From the NCBI GenBank assembly GCA_945905295.1, contig CAMDPX010000008.1, positions 1 through 62,307 of the forward strand: a DNA stretch of 62,307 nt, in the 5' to 3' direction. The notes under the pieces are model-generated. The model was not told the DNA's origin. It saw nothing but the letters and a program-made list of their open reading frames with translations, and did no database searches. How positions within the stretch are numbered: the first letter of the stretch is position 1; the number at the start of each line of letters is the position of its first letter. The DNA is from Planctomyces sp. SH-PL62. Its GTDB lineage: Bacteria > Planctomycetota > Planctomycetia > Planctomycetales > Planctomycetaceae. This document shows, piece by piece, positions 45,701-54,176 of this stretch. A program made the translations under genes and the position numbers.

Positions 45701-47942
45701 TTTCGACCTCCACCAAGTTATCGAAGAACGTCGCTCCACCGCCGAGATCGGTCAGTCGAGTTGGCGTGGTCGAGTTGCAATTTCGATTGCCGAGGCTGTG
45801 CTTGTTCCACCAGATGCTCGGCGCGACGACGACTCCGGGCCGGACGTTGTCACCGACGAGCGCTCGCGCGATGAACGAGCCGCGGTCGTTGAAGATGTTG
45901 ACGAGGTCTCCGTGCTGAACGCCGCGAACGGTCGCATCGGCGGCGCTGATCTCCAATTGCGGTTCGACCGCCGAACGGCGTAGTGAATCGACTTCGACAA
46001 ACGTCGAATTCAAGAAGTGCGGCGACGGCGGAGACAACAGTTGCAGCGGAAATCGCTTGGCCAGTTCAGGAGCGGAGGCCGGAGACTCGGCCGGAGGGAT
46101 GAACGTCGGCAGCGGATCGAATCCGAGTTGGGCAAGCCGCGCGCAGCGCAGTTCACACTTGCCGCTGGGGGTCGGGAAACCACCGTTGGCGAACGGTGCG
46201 TCGTAGTGCAGGCGGCTCGCCTGCATGTCACTGGTCGCTGAGTCATGTGCAGGCGAGCCGCCTGCACCACGAGCGTTGAGCTTGATCGCCCCCTCATTCT
46301 TCAGTCGTTCCAGCGTAAACCCGCGCATCGCGGCCGGCACGTTTTCGAGAGGCCCTGTCTCCCACAGCAACTCGCGAGCGAGTTGTTCGTCGGTCACGTC
46401 AAACAACTCCGGCTCGAAGCCAAGCCGCTGCGCGAGGCCGCGAAAGACCTCCGTGTTGCAACGCGCTTCGCCAAGCGGTGCGATCGCCGGGACGTTGACC
46501 TGCACGAATTGATGACCGTACGAGCCATGCAGATCGAAGTGCTCAAGCTGCGTCGTCGCCGGCAAGACGATGTCGGCGTAATCGACGGTGTCGGTCGGGA
46601 ACTGATCGTGGACGACGGTAAAGAGATCCTCGCGTCGCAGGCCGGCGAGCACTCGCTGCTGATCCGGCGCGATCGCGGCGGGGTTGCTGTTGTAGACATA
46701 CAACGCCTGCACCGGTGGGCCGGGCAACTCGCCGTGCAGAGCCTCGGCCAGTTGCGTCATGTTGACCGTGCGCGTTCCGGACGGAATCAGATCGGGTCGC
46801 TGCACGGCCGCCAGATTGAACGCGAATGTGGCGCTCGTCGAAAGCAGAATCCCACCGGCGGGATGTCGCCAAGCTCCGATGACGGCCGGCAGGCAAGCAA
46901 TCGTTCGCACCGCCATGCCGCCCCCCGCGTGACGCTGCAAGCCGTAGTTGATGCGGATGACGCTCGCAGGAGGGGTGGCACGCCCTGAGTCATCGAAGGG
47001 CGTGGTTGCCGAGCATGCCCTTCGCAAAGCCTCAGGGCGTGCCACCCACTTTCCGGCCGTTGCGTACTCGAGTGCCAGTCGCTCGATGTCCGCGATGTCG
47101 AGGCCGGTGATCTCAGCGACTTGCTGCGGGCTGTAATCGGACAACGTTCGCGTTCGCAGTTCATCGCCACCGAGGCAGAAGTCTCGCAGGTACGCTTCAT
47201 CGGCGAGGCCGTCTCGGAAAATGACGTGCATCAGTCCGAGAGCCAACGCCGCATCAGTCCCCGGCCGTGGCGCGAGATGCCAGTCGCTGCGAGCAGCCGT
47301 AACCGAACGATACGGGTCGATGGTCACGATCTTCGCACCGTGCCGCTTGCGAGCCTCGACCATTCGCACCCAGAGGTGCATGTTGGTGACCGCCGTGTTT
47401 GAGCCCCAATTGATGATGTATTGCGACTGGCTGAACGCTTCGGGATCGGTCCCTTGCTTGCTGCCGATCGTCATCGTGTAGCCGATACCGCCGGCGGTCG
47501 CGCAAATCGTGCGGTCCAGCAGCGAGGCTCCCAGCCGATGAAAGAAGCGACGGTCGAGTCCCTCGCTTTGAATCTTCCCCATCGTGCCGCAATAGCTGTA
47601 GGGCAGGATCGCCTGGGGGCCGTGTGGTCCGTCAGCGATCACTCGGAAGCGTGAGGCGATCTCGTCCAACGCGGCGTCCCACGAGATCCGCTCAAACTGG
47701 CCGGAACCTTTCGGACCGACTCGCCGCAGCGGGAACTGCAATCGGTCGCGGTGATAAACGCGTTCGGTGTATCGCGAGACCTTGTGACACAAGAAGCCGC
47801 GCGTGAAGGGATGCTCGCGGTCGCCGCGCACCGCGACGGCTTGGTCGCCGTCCAACGTGACGAGCATCCCGCAGGCATCCGGGCAATCGTGCGGACAGAC
47901 GGCACGAACGGTGATCGGCGTCCGGGAGAGAGCGAGCGATGT
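45663..47942 (-). CDS. Molybdopterin oxidoreductase (formate dehydrogenase/DMSO reductase family)
   Basis: About 759 residues. The N-terminus binds a [4Fe-4S] cluster: CPHDCPDACGM with a fourth Cys in RGFLCHK. The molybdopterin regions follow: ERISWDAALDEIASRF, SYCGTMGKIQSEGLDRRFFHRLGAS, YIINWGSNTAVTNMH, IVTIDPYRSVTAARSDWHLAPRPGTD, and a C-terminal PSPHFLNSTF with NIFNDRGSF. No Tat signal is visible, so it is probably cytoplasmic. The substrate is uncertain. Start at ATG 47942 (MTSLALS) or 47957. Three different palindromic repeats are embedded in frame: 46973-47047 (WVARPEALRRACSATTPFDDSGRATPP), 46206-46267 (ARGAGGSPAHDSATSDMQASRLH) and the C-terminal tail. Confidence 0.85.
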   Translation of the reverse strand, partial: TSLALSRTPITVRAVCPHDCPDACGMLVTLDGDQAVAVRGDREHPFTRGFLCHKVSRYTERVYHRDRLQFPLRRVGPKGSGQFERISWDAALDEIASRFRVIADGPHGPQAILPYSYCGTMGKIQSEGLDRRFFHRLGASLLDRTICATAGGIGYTMTIGSKQGTDPEAFSQSQYIINWGSNTAVTNMHLWVRMVEARKRHGAKIVTIDPYRSVTAARSDWHLAPRPGTDAALALGLMHVIFRDGLADEAYLRDFCLGGDELRTRTLSDYSPQQVAEITGLDIADIERLALEYATAGKWVARPEALRRACSATTPFDDSGRATPPASVIRINYGLQRHAGGGMAVRTIACLPAVIGAWRHPAGGILLSTSATFAFNLAAVQRPDLIPSGTRTVNMTQLAEALHGELPGPPVQALYVYNSNPAAIAPDQQRVLAGLRREDLFTVVHDQFPTDTVDYADIVLPATTQLEHFDLHGSYGHQFVQVNVPAIAPLGEARCNTEVFRGLAQRLGFEPELFDVTDEQLARELLWETGPLENVPAAMRGFTLERLKNEGAIKLNARGAGGSPAHDSATSDMQASRLHYDAPFANGGFPTPSGKCELRCARLAQLGFDPLPTFIPPAESPASAPELAKRFPLQLLSPPSPHFLNSTFVEVDSLRRSAVEPQLEISAADATVRGVQHGDLVNIFNDRGSFIARALVGDNVRPGVVVAPSIWWNKHSLGNRNCNSTTPTRLTDLGGGATFFDNLVEVEREGEAPAEPVRE
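46206..46267. repeat. GTGCAGGCGGCTCGCCTGCA palindrome inside the oxidoreductase gene
   Basis: Arms GTGCAGGCGGCTCGCCTGCA and complement at 46248-46267, with a 20-odd base spacer; read in frame as an Ala/Gly/Ser-rich loop in the C-terminal part. Confidence 0.9.
46973..47047. repeat. GGGTGGCACGCCCTGAG palindrome inside the oxidoreductase gene
   Basis: Arms GGGTGGCACGCCCTGAG and complement CTCAGGGCGTGCCACCC with an inner GAAGGGC/GCCCTTC pair; in frame and a different family from the element at 46206. Confidence 0.9.
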
Positions 47943-48034
47943 CATTGGGATTTCCATCTCGAAACCAGTTTGTGATGTTGGATCGCCGGAGCGTCTGGTA
48001 GATTGCCGACGCCACGAACTCGGAGTCCAGAATC

Positions 48035-48805
48035 ATGTCGCTGCTGACGACCAAAACCGCATCGGAAGGTGTGACATATCCTAGCTCGGATGGAAAGCCC
48101 ATGGCGGAGACCGACTGGCACCTGCACTGGATGTTTCGATTGATTCATTTGCTGCGACGCCGGTACGCCGGAACGCAAACGTATGTGTCGGGCAACTTGC
48201 TGCTGTATTACGTCGAGGGGAATCCGAAAAAGCGGGTCGCCCCCGATGTGTTTGTCGTGAAGGGGGTCGAACCACACGATCGCCGCGTCTACAAGCTGTG
48301 GGAAGAAGAGGCGGTCCCCAACGTGGTGATCGAAGTCTCTTCAAAGAGCACGACTCATGAAGATCTGTGGGAGAAGCCGCGCGTCTACGACCAAATGGGG
48401 GTGCGTGAGTATTTCCTGTTCGATCCATTGGCCGAGTATCTGGAGCCGGCCTTGGCAGGCTTTCGCCGGATTGCGAGTGACGAACCGGATGCGGGGCTTG
48501 TCCGCATGGAGTTGGATGACCAACAAACGCTCGTCAGTGAAGAATTGGGACTGCTGCTGAGGCTGGAGGGGCGTGACTTGGTCTTGATCGACCAGCAGAC
48601 CGGCGACCGGCTCAAGACGGCCGAGGAGTGTGAAGCCGAAGAGCGTGCGGCTCGTGAACTGGCCGTTGACCGGGCATTGGCAGCCGATGATCGGGCATTG
48701 GCGGCCGATGACCGCGCTACGGCGGCGGAATTGGCGCTTCAGCGTGAAAGAGAACTTCGCCGACAACTCGAAGCGGAACTGGCGAAGCTGCGTGGCAGCG
48801 AATGA
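48035..48805 (+). CDS. Uma2 family (DUF820) endonuclease-like protein
   Basis: 256 residues. The PD-(D/E)xK-type core is visible: RVAPDVFVVKG with the Asp, then PNVVIEVSSKSTTHED (E-x-S-S-K) and KPRVYDQMGVREYFLFDP. Uma2 proteins are numerous in cyanobacteria and planctomycetes; their biological target is unknown. After the core the C-terminus (about 195-256) is charged and predicted coiled coil, with an internal duplication DRALAADDRALAADDRATAAE. It starts 77 bp from the divergent oxidoreductase gene. Confidence 0.85.
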   Translation: MSLLTTKTASEGVTYPSSDGKPMAETDWHLHWMFRLIHLLRRRYAGTQTYVSGNLLLYYVEGNPKKRVAPDVFVVKGVEPHDRRVYKLWEEEAVPNVVIEVSSKSTTHEDLWEKPRVYDQMGVREYFLFDPLAEYLEPALAGFRRIASDEPDAGLVRMELDDQQTLVSEELGLLLRLEGRDLVLIDQQTGDRLKTAEECEAEERAARELAVDRALAADDRALAADDRATAAELALQRERELRRQLEAELAKLRGSE

Positions 48806-48810
48806 ATGGC

Positions 48811-48873
48811 GTCGGGCACGTTTTCAGCCTGCCCGTTCCGCTTGTTTTCGAGCACGTTGAAAACGTGCTCCAC
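48811..48873. repeat. Degenerate GHV-type palindromic repeat
   Basis: GTCGGGCACGTTTTCAGCC with an AACGTGCTCCAC right arm. It has several mismatches to the other copies and sits 6 bp after the Uma2 stop codon. Confidence 0.82.
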
Positions 48874-48921
48874 GAATGCTTCACCGCCTCTTCATGACGC
48901 AGCAGCGGGCAATCGAGGCGA

Positions 48922-49926
48922 TTAGCGGCGGACGCGATTCGTCAGCGGCGCGCTGAAGCCCGATGCTTCGATCTTCACGACGTCGCCGTCGGCGTATTTC
49001 CAATCGCGTGTCGAATAGCTCAACTTGCTGGTCCCGAAGAAATGCAGATGCACGTCGCCGGGCAGACGATGCTGCGGGTACTTGAAGTGATGGTCTTCCA
49101 GATTCGCCAGCGAGTGGCTCATGTGCTTCTCGCCGCTTAAGAGCGGTTCGCTGTCGTAGATCGTCTGCTTGCCACGAGTCACCGTGCAGCGCAGCGAGAC
49201 CTCTTGGAAATCCCAATCGGTGTTGAGTTCGGGCCCAACCGCGCAGGTTCGCAACTTCGATGGGGCGAGGTAGAGGTAATTGATCTTCTCGGTCGCGTGA
49301 TCCGACCACTCATTGCCGAGCGAGAAGCCCAACCGTGTCGCCACGCCGAGTTTGTTGACGACGTAGCAGCCGACGATCTCCGGTTCCTCACCTCCATCGA
49401 GCGCGAACTCGGGGATGTCGAGCGGTTCGCGCGGGCCGCGCAGGATTGTGCCGTTCCCTTTGTAGAACCACTCGGGAGCGACGCCGCGCTGGCCGGGTGC
49501 CGGTTTGCCTCCGGCGAGGCCCATTTCAAACATCTTCGCCGAGTCTGTCTTCGGAGCGGCTGCGGCATCCGGCGTGACGTGCATTTCGTCGCGCGACTTC
49601 ATGCTGCCCAGATGGGTTAAGCCGGTGCCGGCGACGAGTGTGTGATACGGATCGGGATGATCGAGCGGCGGCAACAGGAACGGTTTGTCGCCGTGCGGTT
49701 CGGCGGCGAGCACGAATTTATAGTCGAACCGGCGCGACGTCTCTTTGGCTCGCGGCGCGAGCAAATCTGACAACGAGGTGCCGCGCTCGTCGGCGAGTTG
49801 AAAGGCTTCGTAAGTTGAACGGAGCGTCGGCGTGCCGTCGACCTCAGTGACATCAAGGATCTTATCGCCGTTGATGACGCCGAGTCGGCGGCCGCGATCG
49901 GAGGTTTGAAGTTGGACGATGCGCAT
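48922..49926 (-). CDS. AraD1/GguC-like FAH-superfamily protein
   Basis: 334 residues. The pattern matches the AraD1 (GguC) family of the fumarylacetoacetate-hydrolase superfold: MRIVQLQTSDRGRRLGVINGD, FLLPPLDHPDPYHTLVAGTGLTHLGS, APEWFYKGNGTILRGPREPLD, ALDGGEEPEIVGCYVV, and LGNEWSDHATEKINYLYLAPSKLRTCAVGPEL. The E-x-E and D metal positions appear to be kept. Members act in sugar-acid catabolism (arabinonate or xylonate-type pathways). Neighbouring genes give no pathway context. Confidence 0.8.
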   Translation of the reverse strand: MRIVQLQTSDRGRRLGVINGDKILDVTEVDGTPTLRSTYEAFQLADERGTSLSDLLAPRAKETSRRFDYKFVLAAEPHGDKPFLLPPLDHPDPYHTLVAGTGLTHLGSMKSRDEMHVTPDAAAAPKTDSAKMFEMGLAGGKPAPGQRGVAPEWFYKGNGTILRGPREPLDIPEFALDGGEEPEIVGCYVVNKLGVATRLGFSLGNEWSDHATEKINYLYLAPSKLRTCAVGPELNTDWDFQEVSLRCTVTRGKQTIYDSEPLLSGEKHMSHSLANLEDHHFKYPQHRLPGDVHLHFFGTSKLSYSTRDWKYADGDVVKIEASGFSAPLTNRVRR

Positions 49927-49994
49927 GAGGGTGTCGTCGTTTGTGAAAGCAATAAAAACGGTATAACGGCTGTCGGCGAACGGCCGGACACGAC

Positions 49995-50058
49995 GTAGCC
50001 ACGTTCGCCAGAACGTGGGGTTTCACGGACGGTCCCACGTTCTGGCGAACGTGGCTAC
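49995..50058. repeat. GTAGCC-type double hairpin overlapping a stop codon
   Basis: GTAGCCACGTTCGCCAGAACG with the complement CGTTCTGGCGAACGTGGCTAC. The last bases (TAG on the minus strand, 50055-50057) are the stop codon of the DUF1080 gene. Confidence 0.88.
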
Positions 50059-50813
50059 GGCTTCTTGCCGATCAGCGGAGCGACGGCCTCGCGGACCCAG
50101 ATGTTGCGGAAGCGGGTGGCGTTGCCGTGAAACTGAATGTGGAGCGGCAGCTTGTCGGCGTGCTTGGAGTACTTCGGCGGTTCGGTGTAGCTGGTCGCCC
50201 CTTGCAACTCAAAGTGGTTGTGAACGGCGACTCCGTTGTGCAAGACGGTGACGTAGCCGGGCTTCTCGACTTGGCCGTCTTCGGCGAAGCGCGGAGCGGT
50301 GAAGAGAATATCGTAGGTCTGCCACTCGCCCGGCTTGCGGCAGGCATTCACGGTTGGCGGTTGCTGCTTGTAGATCGCTCCGCACTGGCCGTCGAAGTAG
50401 GTCTCGTTGTCGAACGAGTCGAGGATTTGGACTTCGTACTGGCCCATCAAATACAGACCGCTGTTGCCTCGACCTTGGCCGCTCCCTTCGACTTTCGAGG
50501 GGGTCGCGAATTCGAGATGGATCTGGCAATCGCCGAACACCTGCTTGCTGGTGATGCCTCCCTTGGCGGTCGTGGCGGCTCCGTCTTCGATTGGCCATTG
50601 ATCGCCACCTTCCCAGGCCGAGAGATCTTTGCCGTCGAACAGCACGATCGCATCCGACGGCACCGGCGCGGGAGCGGTCGGTGCGGGACCGACGTCGATG
50701 ATGGCCGGCTTCGGCCAAACGATGCCGCTTTTGTATTCGTCCACGAACGCGGCGGTCGCAATCGCAGTCACCATGAGCATCACCACAACTCCCAACAGTC
50801 TCATGAGTCGCAT
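50055..50813 (-). CDS. DUF1080 (3-keto-disaccharide hydrolase-type) exported protein
   Basis: About 252 residues. A signal peptide or anchor (MRLLGVVVMLMVTAIATAAF) precedes a concanavalin-like DUF1080 domain: IVLFDGKDLSAWEGGDQW, FGDCQIHLEFATPS, RGNSGLYLMGQYEVQILDSFDN, CGAIYKQQPP, GEWQTYDILFTAPRF and HIQFHGNATRFRNIWVRE. DUF1080 proteins bind or cleave keto-sugars. The stop codon comes from an adjacent palindromic repeat. ATG 50813 has AAGGG 10-12 bp upstream; 50822 is also possible. It starts 16 bp after the rluA-type gene, so the two are likely cotranscribed. Confidence 0.88.
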   Translation of the reverse strand: MRLMRLLGVVVMLMVTAIATAAFVDEYKSGIVWPKPAIIDVGPAPTAPAPVPSDAIVLFDGKDLSAWEGGDQWPIEDGAATTAKGGITSKQVFGDCQIHLEFATPSKVEGSGQGRGNSGLYLMGQYEVQILDSFDNETYFDGQCGAIYKQQPPTVNACRKPGEWQTYDILFTAPRFAEDGQVEKPGYVTVLHNGVAVHNHFELQGATSYTEPPKYSKHADKLPLHIQFHGNATRFRNIWVREAVAPLIGKKP

Positions 50814-50829
50814 TTGTCCCATCCCTTCG

Positions 50830-51504
50830 TTATTCAATTTCAGCCATTGGCCAATCGTCCGGCAGTGGAGCCGTGACTGTCAGCGGATCGTAGCGGACGG
50901 GATGTTGGAAGGTCAGCGAATGCGCGTGCAGCGCAATGCGTTGATTCTCTGAAAACGGAGTGCGCGTCGAGCCGTACTGAATGTCGCCGAGGACCGGCCA
51001 GCCACGGCTAGCGAACTGCACGCGGATCTGGTGCATCCGGCCGGTGTGCGGTTCGATCTCGACCAGCGATTCGTTCCCGCGAGTGGCCAGCACTCGGTAG
51101 GACAGTCGGCAGCCGCGCGCTCCCGGCGTGACAGCGGTGACGACTTCGGCTCGCGATTGTTCGGGGAGCTTCAGAATCCAGTCGGTCAGCTCGGCAACCG
51201 GCGGATCGGGAATCCCTTCGACGACGGCCCAATAGATTTTGCGAACGCCGCGCTGCTCGAATTGCTCGGCCATGCGCGCGGCGGCCTTCGAGTTCCGCGT
51301 GAAGACGATCACGCCAGAAACACCTCGGTCGAGCCGATGCGGGATGCCGAGATACACGTTGCCCGGCTTGTCGAGGCGTTCCTTGAGCCACGCTTTGACC
51401 TCGGCCTCCAACGACGGCACTCCGGGCGGAGCTTGAGTCAGCAATCCCGCCGGCTTGTTGATCGCCAGGATCGGGCCATCTTCGAGGAGTACGGACCACG
51501 ACAT
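50830..51504 (-). CDS. RluA family pseudouridine synthase
   Basis: 224 residues. The catalytic motif GIPHRLDRGVSGVIVFTR holds the Asp of HRLDR; the second hallmark is PHTGRMHQIRVQFASRGWPVLGDIQYG, and RIALHAHSLTFQHP closes the fold. It isomerises a uridine in rRNA or tRNA; the target cannot be told. There is no S4 domain. It lacks the extended N-terminus of RluC/D. ATG 51504 (MSWSVLLEDG) chosen over 51528. Confidence 0.9.
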   Translation of the reverse strand: MSWSVLLEDGPILAINKPAGLLTQAPPGVPSLEAEVKAWLKERLDKPGNVYLGIPHRLDRGVSGVIVFTRNSKAAARMAEQFEQRGVRKIYWAVVEGIPDPPVAELTDWILKLPEQSRAEVVTAVTPGARGCRLSYRVLATRGNESLVEIEPHTGRMHQIRVQFASRGWPVLGDIQYGSTRTPFSENQRIALHAHSLTFQHPVRYDPLTVTAPLPDDWPMAEIE

Positions 51505-51613
51505 GATTGGACTAACGGCAAAGAACACGGAAGACGCGGATGTCGCGGAGAAACGCGGATCTGACTGTGCAAATCCGCGTCCTCCGTGTCATCCGCGTGC
51601 GAGTCAGCTCACG

Positions 51614-53077
51614 TTAAGAGACTCGCAATCGACGGGCAATTTCATCGACGACGCCCGTCACCGGCAGGCGGATTTGTTCCAGCGAATCGCGGTCGCGGAG
51701 CGTCACCGTGCCAGCGGTCATCGTGTCTCCATCGACGGTGATGCACCACGGTGTGCCGATCTCGTCCTGGCGGCGATAGCGTTTGCCGATCGCTCCTTGC
51801 TGAGCGTAGACGGCAGCGATGCCAGCGGACTTGAGCTCGCGATAAATCTCCAAGCCCTTCTCCGGCATCCCTTCTTTCTTGATCAGCGGGAAGACCGCGA
51901 CTTTGACCGGCGAGAGCTTCGGATGCAGTTTCAAATAGACGCGCGACTGCATCTCTCCCTTGTCGTCCGGTTGCTGGTCCTCGTGATAGGCTTCGCAGAG
52001 GAACGCGAGCGTCGCGCGATCGGCACCGGCGGCGGGCTCGATGACGTGCGGCAGAAACTTCTCGCGGGACTGGTCGTCGAAGTAATTCATGTCCTTGCCG
52101 GAGCCTTTGTATTTCGGCGAACCGTCTTCCAACTTTTCCAGTTCGAGACCGTTCGGACCTTTGCAGAGCTTGCCCTCCATGTGCGAGCGGAGGTCGAAGT
52201 CGCCGCGATGCGCGATCCCTTCGAGCTCGCCGTACTCGCCGGGGCCGAGGAACGGGAAGGCATATTCGACGTCGGCCGTGCCGACCGAGTAATGCGACAA
52301 CTCATCCTGCGCGTGATCGCGGAGGATCAAATTGTCGCTGGCAATGCCGAGCCTCTGATACCACGCGAAGCGGCGATTGCGCCAGTACTCGTACCACTGC
52401 CGCGACTCGGCCGGGTGGCAGAAGAATTCCATTTCCATCTGCTCGAACTCGCGCGAGCGGAACGTGAAGTTGCGCGGCGTGATCTCGTTGCGAAAACTCT
52501 TGCCGATTTGAGCGATGCCGAACGGGACGCGAACCGACATGCTGTCCACGACGTTCTTGAAATTCACGAACATCCCCTGAGCGGTCTCTGGACGCAGGAA
52601 GGCGGCATCGTCTTCGCCCCCCATCGCTCCCAGCGTCGTCTTGAACATCAGGTTGAAGTCGCGCGGTTCGGTGAGCTTGCAGGCGTCGTGCTCGCCGGGA
52701 CATTTGCTCGGCTTCTGAGGACACTGGCTGGACTTGAGGTGATCCGCGCGGAAGCGCCCCTTGCAGGTGTGGCAATCGACTTTCTTGTCGCAGAACAGAT
52801 CGAAGTGCCCGGAGACTTTCCAAACCTGCGGGTGCATGATGATCGACGTTTCGATGCCGGTCATTTGGAATTCGCGCGGGGCACCGTTGAGCACCGAGAA
52901 CTCATCGTGATTGGTGATCATGTCGTTCCACCACGCAGCGCGGACATTGCGTTTCAGTTCGACACCCAGCGGGCCGTAATCCCAGAAGCCGTTGATCCCG
53001 CCGTAGATTTCCGACGATTGAAACAGGAACCCCCGGCGTTTGCAGAGCGAAACAATTTGATCCATCGACTTGGGCAT
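51614..53077 (-). CDS. glyQS: Glycine--tRNA ligase (dimeric type)
   Basis: 487 residues. Class II GlyRS of the alpha2 type: ICEIYGG-like opening SSEIYGGINGFWDYGPLGVELKRN, motif 2 GIAQIGKSFRNEITPRNFTFRSREFEQMEMEFF, LRPETAQGMFVNF, motif 3 VIEPAAGADRATLAFL, and the anticodon-binding domain (KVAVFPLIKKEGM). A cysteine-rich insert (CHTCKGRFRADH, then CPQKPSKCPGEHDAC) probably binds zinc. It charges tRNA-Gly in the cytoplasm. ATG 53077 (MPKSMDQ) starts the conserved part; upstream extension is read from an ATTTTCGATT repeat. Confidence 0.95.
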   Translation of the reverse strand: MPKSMDQIVSLCKRRGFLFQSSEIYGGINGFWDYGPLGVELKRNVRAAWWNDMITNHDEFSVLNGAPREFQMTGIETSIIMHPQVWKVSGHFDLFCDKKVDCHTCKGRFRADHLKSSQCPQKPSKCPGEHDACKLTEPRDFNLMFKTTLGAMGGEDDAAFLRPETAQGMFVNFKNVVDSMSVRVPFGIAQIGKSFRNEITPRNFTFRSREFEQMEMEFFCHPAESRQWYEYWRNRRFAWYQRLGIASDNLILRDHAQDELSHYSVGTADVEYAFPFLGPGEYGELEGIAHRGDFDLRSHMEGKLCKGPNGLELEKLEDGSPKYKGSGKDMNYFDDQSREKFLPHVIEPAAGADRATLAFLCEAYHEDQQPDDKGEMQSRVYLKLHPKLSPVKVAVFPLIKKEGMPEKGLEIYRELKSAGIAAVYAQQGAIGKRYRRQDEIGTPWCITVDGDTMTAGTVTLRDRDSLEQIRLPVTGVVDEIARRLRVS

Positions 53078-53173
53078 GTTGAGATTTTCGATTCGAGATT
53101 TTTGATTTTCGATTGAGAGACACAGCGAACGAGGCGTGATTGGACGTGCCGCGATGTTTCCTTGCAAGGCCGG

Positions 53174-54043
53174 TTATTCGCGCGGGGCCATCAGGATTTG
53201 TTTCGGCTCGGCGGGGACATCGTTCGCTGGCCGCAACTGCCGAGTGGCTGCATCGAATTCCGGAACGATGCGAAACAAATCCCAGCGAGCGGCCCGCTCG
53301 ATGTCTGCTTCGAGACCCAGCGCGATCAGATTCCGCCCACCATGACTTTCTCGCAGTGCGCCGACAACCTCACGCAGCGGTTGGCAGCGACAGGTAAACA
53401 AGTCCATGACCAGCCTCAGTTCGTCCCCCTCCCACTTCGGCCAATTGCGAGCGGCCCAGACGCTGGTCGCGATTGCTCCGGCGCACAGAGCATCGTCGGT
53501 CGAGATCATGCCATCCGTGCCAGCGCAGACGAGATGAATCGGCCGCGAGTCGTTCGCCAGCAGCGCGATGACCGCATGCAGATTGCTGAAGCAGCCGATC
53601 AACGTGCGTGCGGCGAGCCGGCATTTCAACAGAGCCTGCGTGCCGTTGGTCGTCGTGAAGAGAACCGTTTTGCCGCCCACGACTCCGGGGGCATACTTCA
53701 TTGGTGAGTTATCGAGATCGAAGCCGGGGATGAGCGATCCACCACGCTCGCCCCCCAACAGGATGTTCGACTTCGCGCGGACGTCGGCAGGGACTTCGCT
53801 GTTTGCGGACGGCAACGAATACCCCGTGATCGCCGCCGCGGCCGCATGAGCGTCGGCGACGGTGGCCGTGGGAATCACGCAGGCCGCGCCGCTGGCGAGG
53901 GCCTGGGTCATCGTCGTGCTGGCTCGCAGGACGTCGAGCACGACGGCCACGCCGCCGCGAAGTTGCTCTTCGGACACGAGGCTCGGAAGCAAATGGACTT
54001 GGAGGGGGGCGGTCAGCGTGGCTGGGGATTTCGAGTTCGGCAT
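53174..54043 (-). CDS. comB: 2-phosphosulfolactate phosphatase (ComB-type)
   Basis: 289 residues. Signatures of the ComB family: VVLDVLRASTTMTQALASGA near the N-terminus, LLGGERGGSLIPGFDLDNSPMKY, TTTNGTQALLKC and CAGTDGMISTDDALCAG. In coenzyme M biosynthesis ComB removes phosphate from phosphosulfolactate; in bacteria lacking that pathway its substrate is unclear. No other coenzyme M or sulfolactate genes are nearby. ATG 54043 (MPNSKSP) precedes the conserved core; the frame extends to 54193. Confidence 0.88.
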   Translation of the reverse strand: MPNSKSPATLTAPLQVHLLPSLVSEEQLRGGVAVVLDVLRASTTMTQALASGAACVIPTATVADAHAAAAAITGYSLPSANSEVPADVRAKSNILLGGERGGSLIPGFDLDNSPMKYAPGVVGGKTVLFTTTNGTQALLKCRLAARTLIGCFSNLHAVIALLANDSRPIHLVCAGTDGMISTDDALCAGAIATSVWAARNWPKWEGDELRLVMDLFTCRCQPLREVVGALRESHGGRNLIALGLEADIERAARWDLFRIVPEFDAATRQLRPANDVPAEPKQILMAPRE

Positions 54044-54176
54044 GAGAACTCGAAATCTGAGAGTTGAGATTTTGAACCGCAAGGGCTGCGAGGCCGAGAA
54101 ATGTGCCCTTTGGCAGCATGGCATGATTCCGTTCGGTGAGGGGGCCGCGTAAATTGCCGCCAGAGGAGGCCGAAAG

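Noticed and set aside
44744-45739. 331-codon minus-strand frame over the membrane-protein gene
   Set aside because: Gln/Arg-rich antisense shadow; the plus-strand frame has clear membrane segments.
51455-53116. 553-codon plus-strand frame opposite GlyRS
   Set aside because: Antisense of a certain GlyRS; no domains and unlikely composition.
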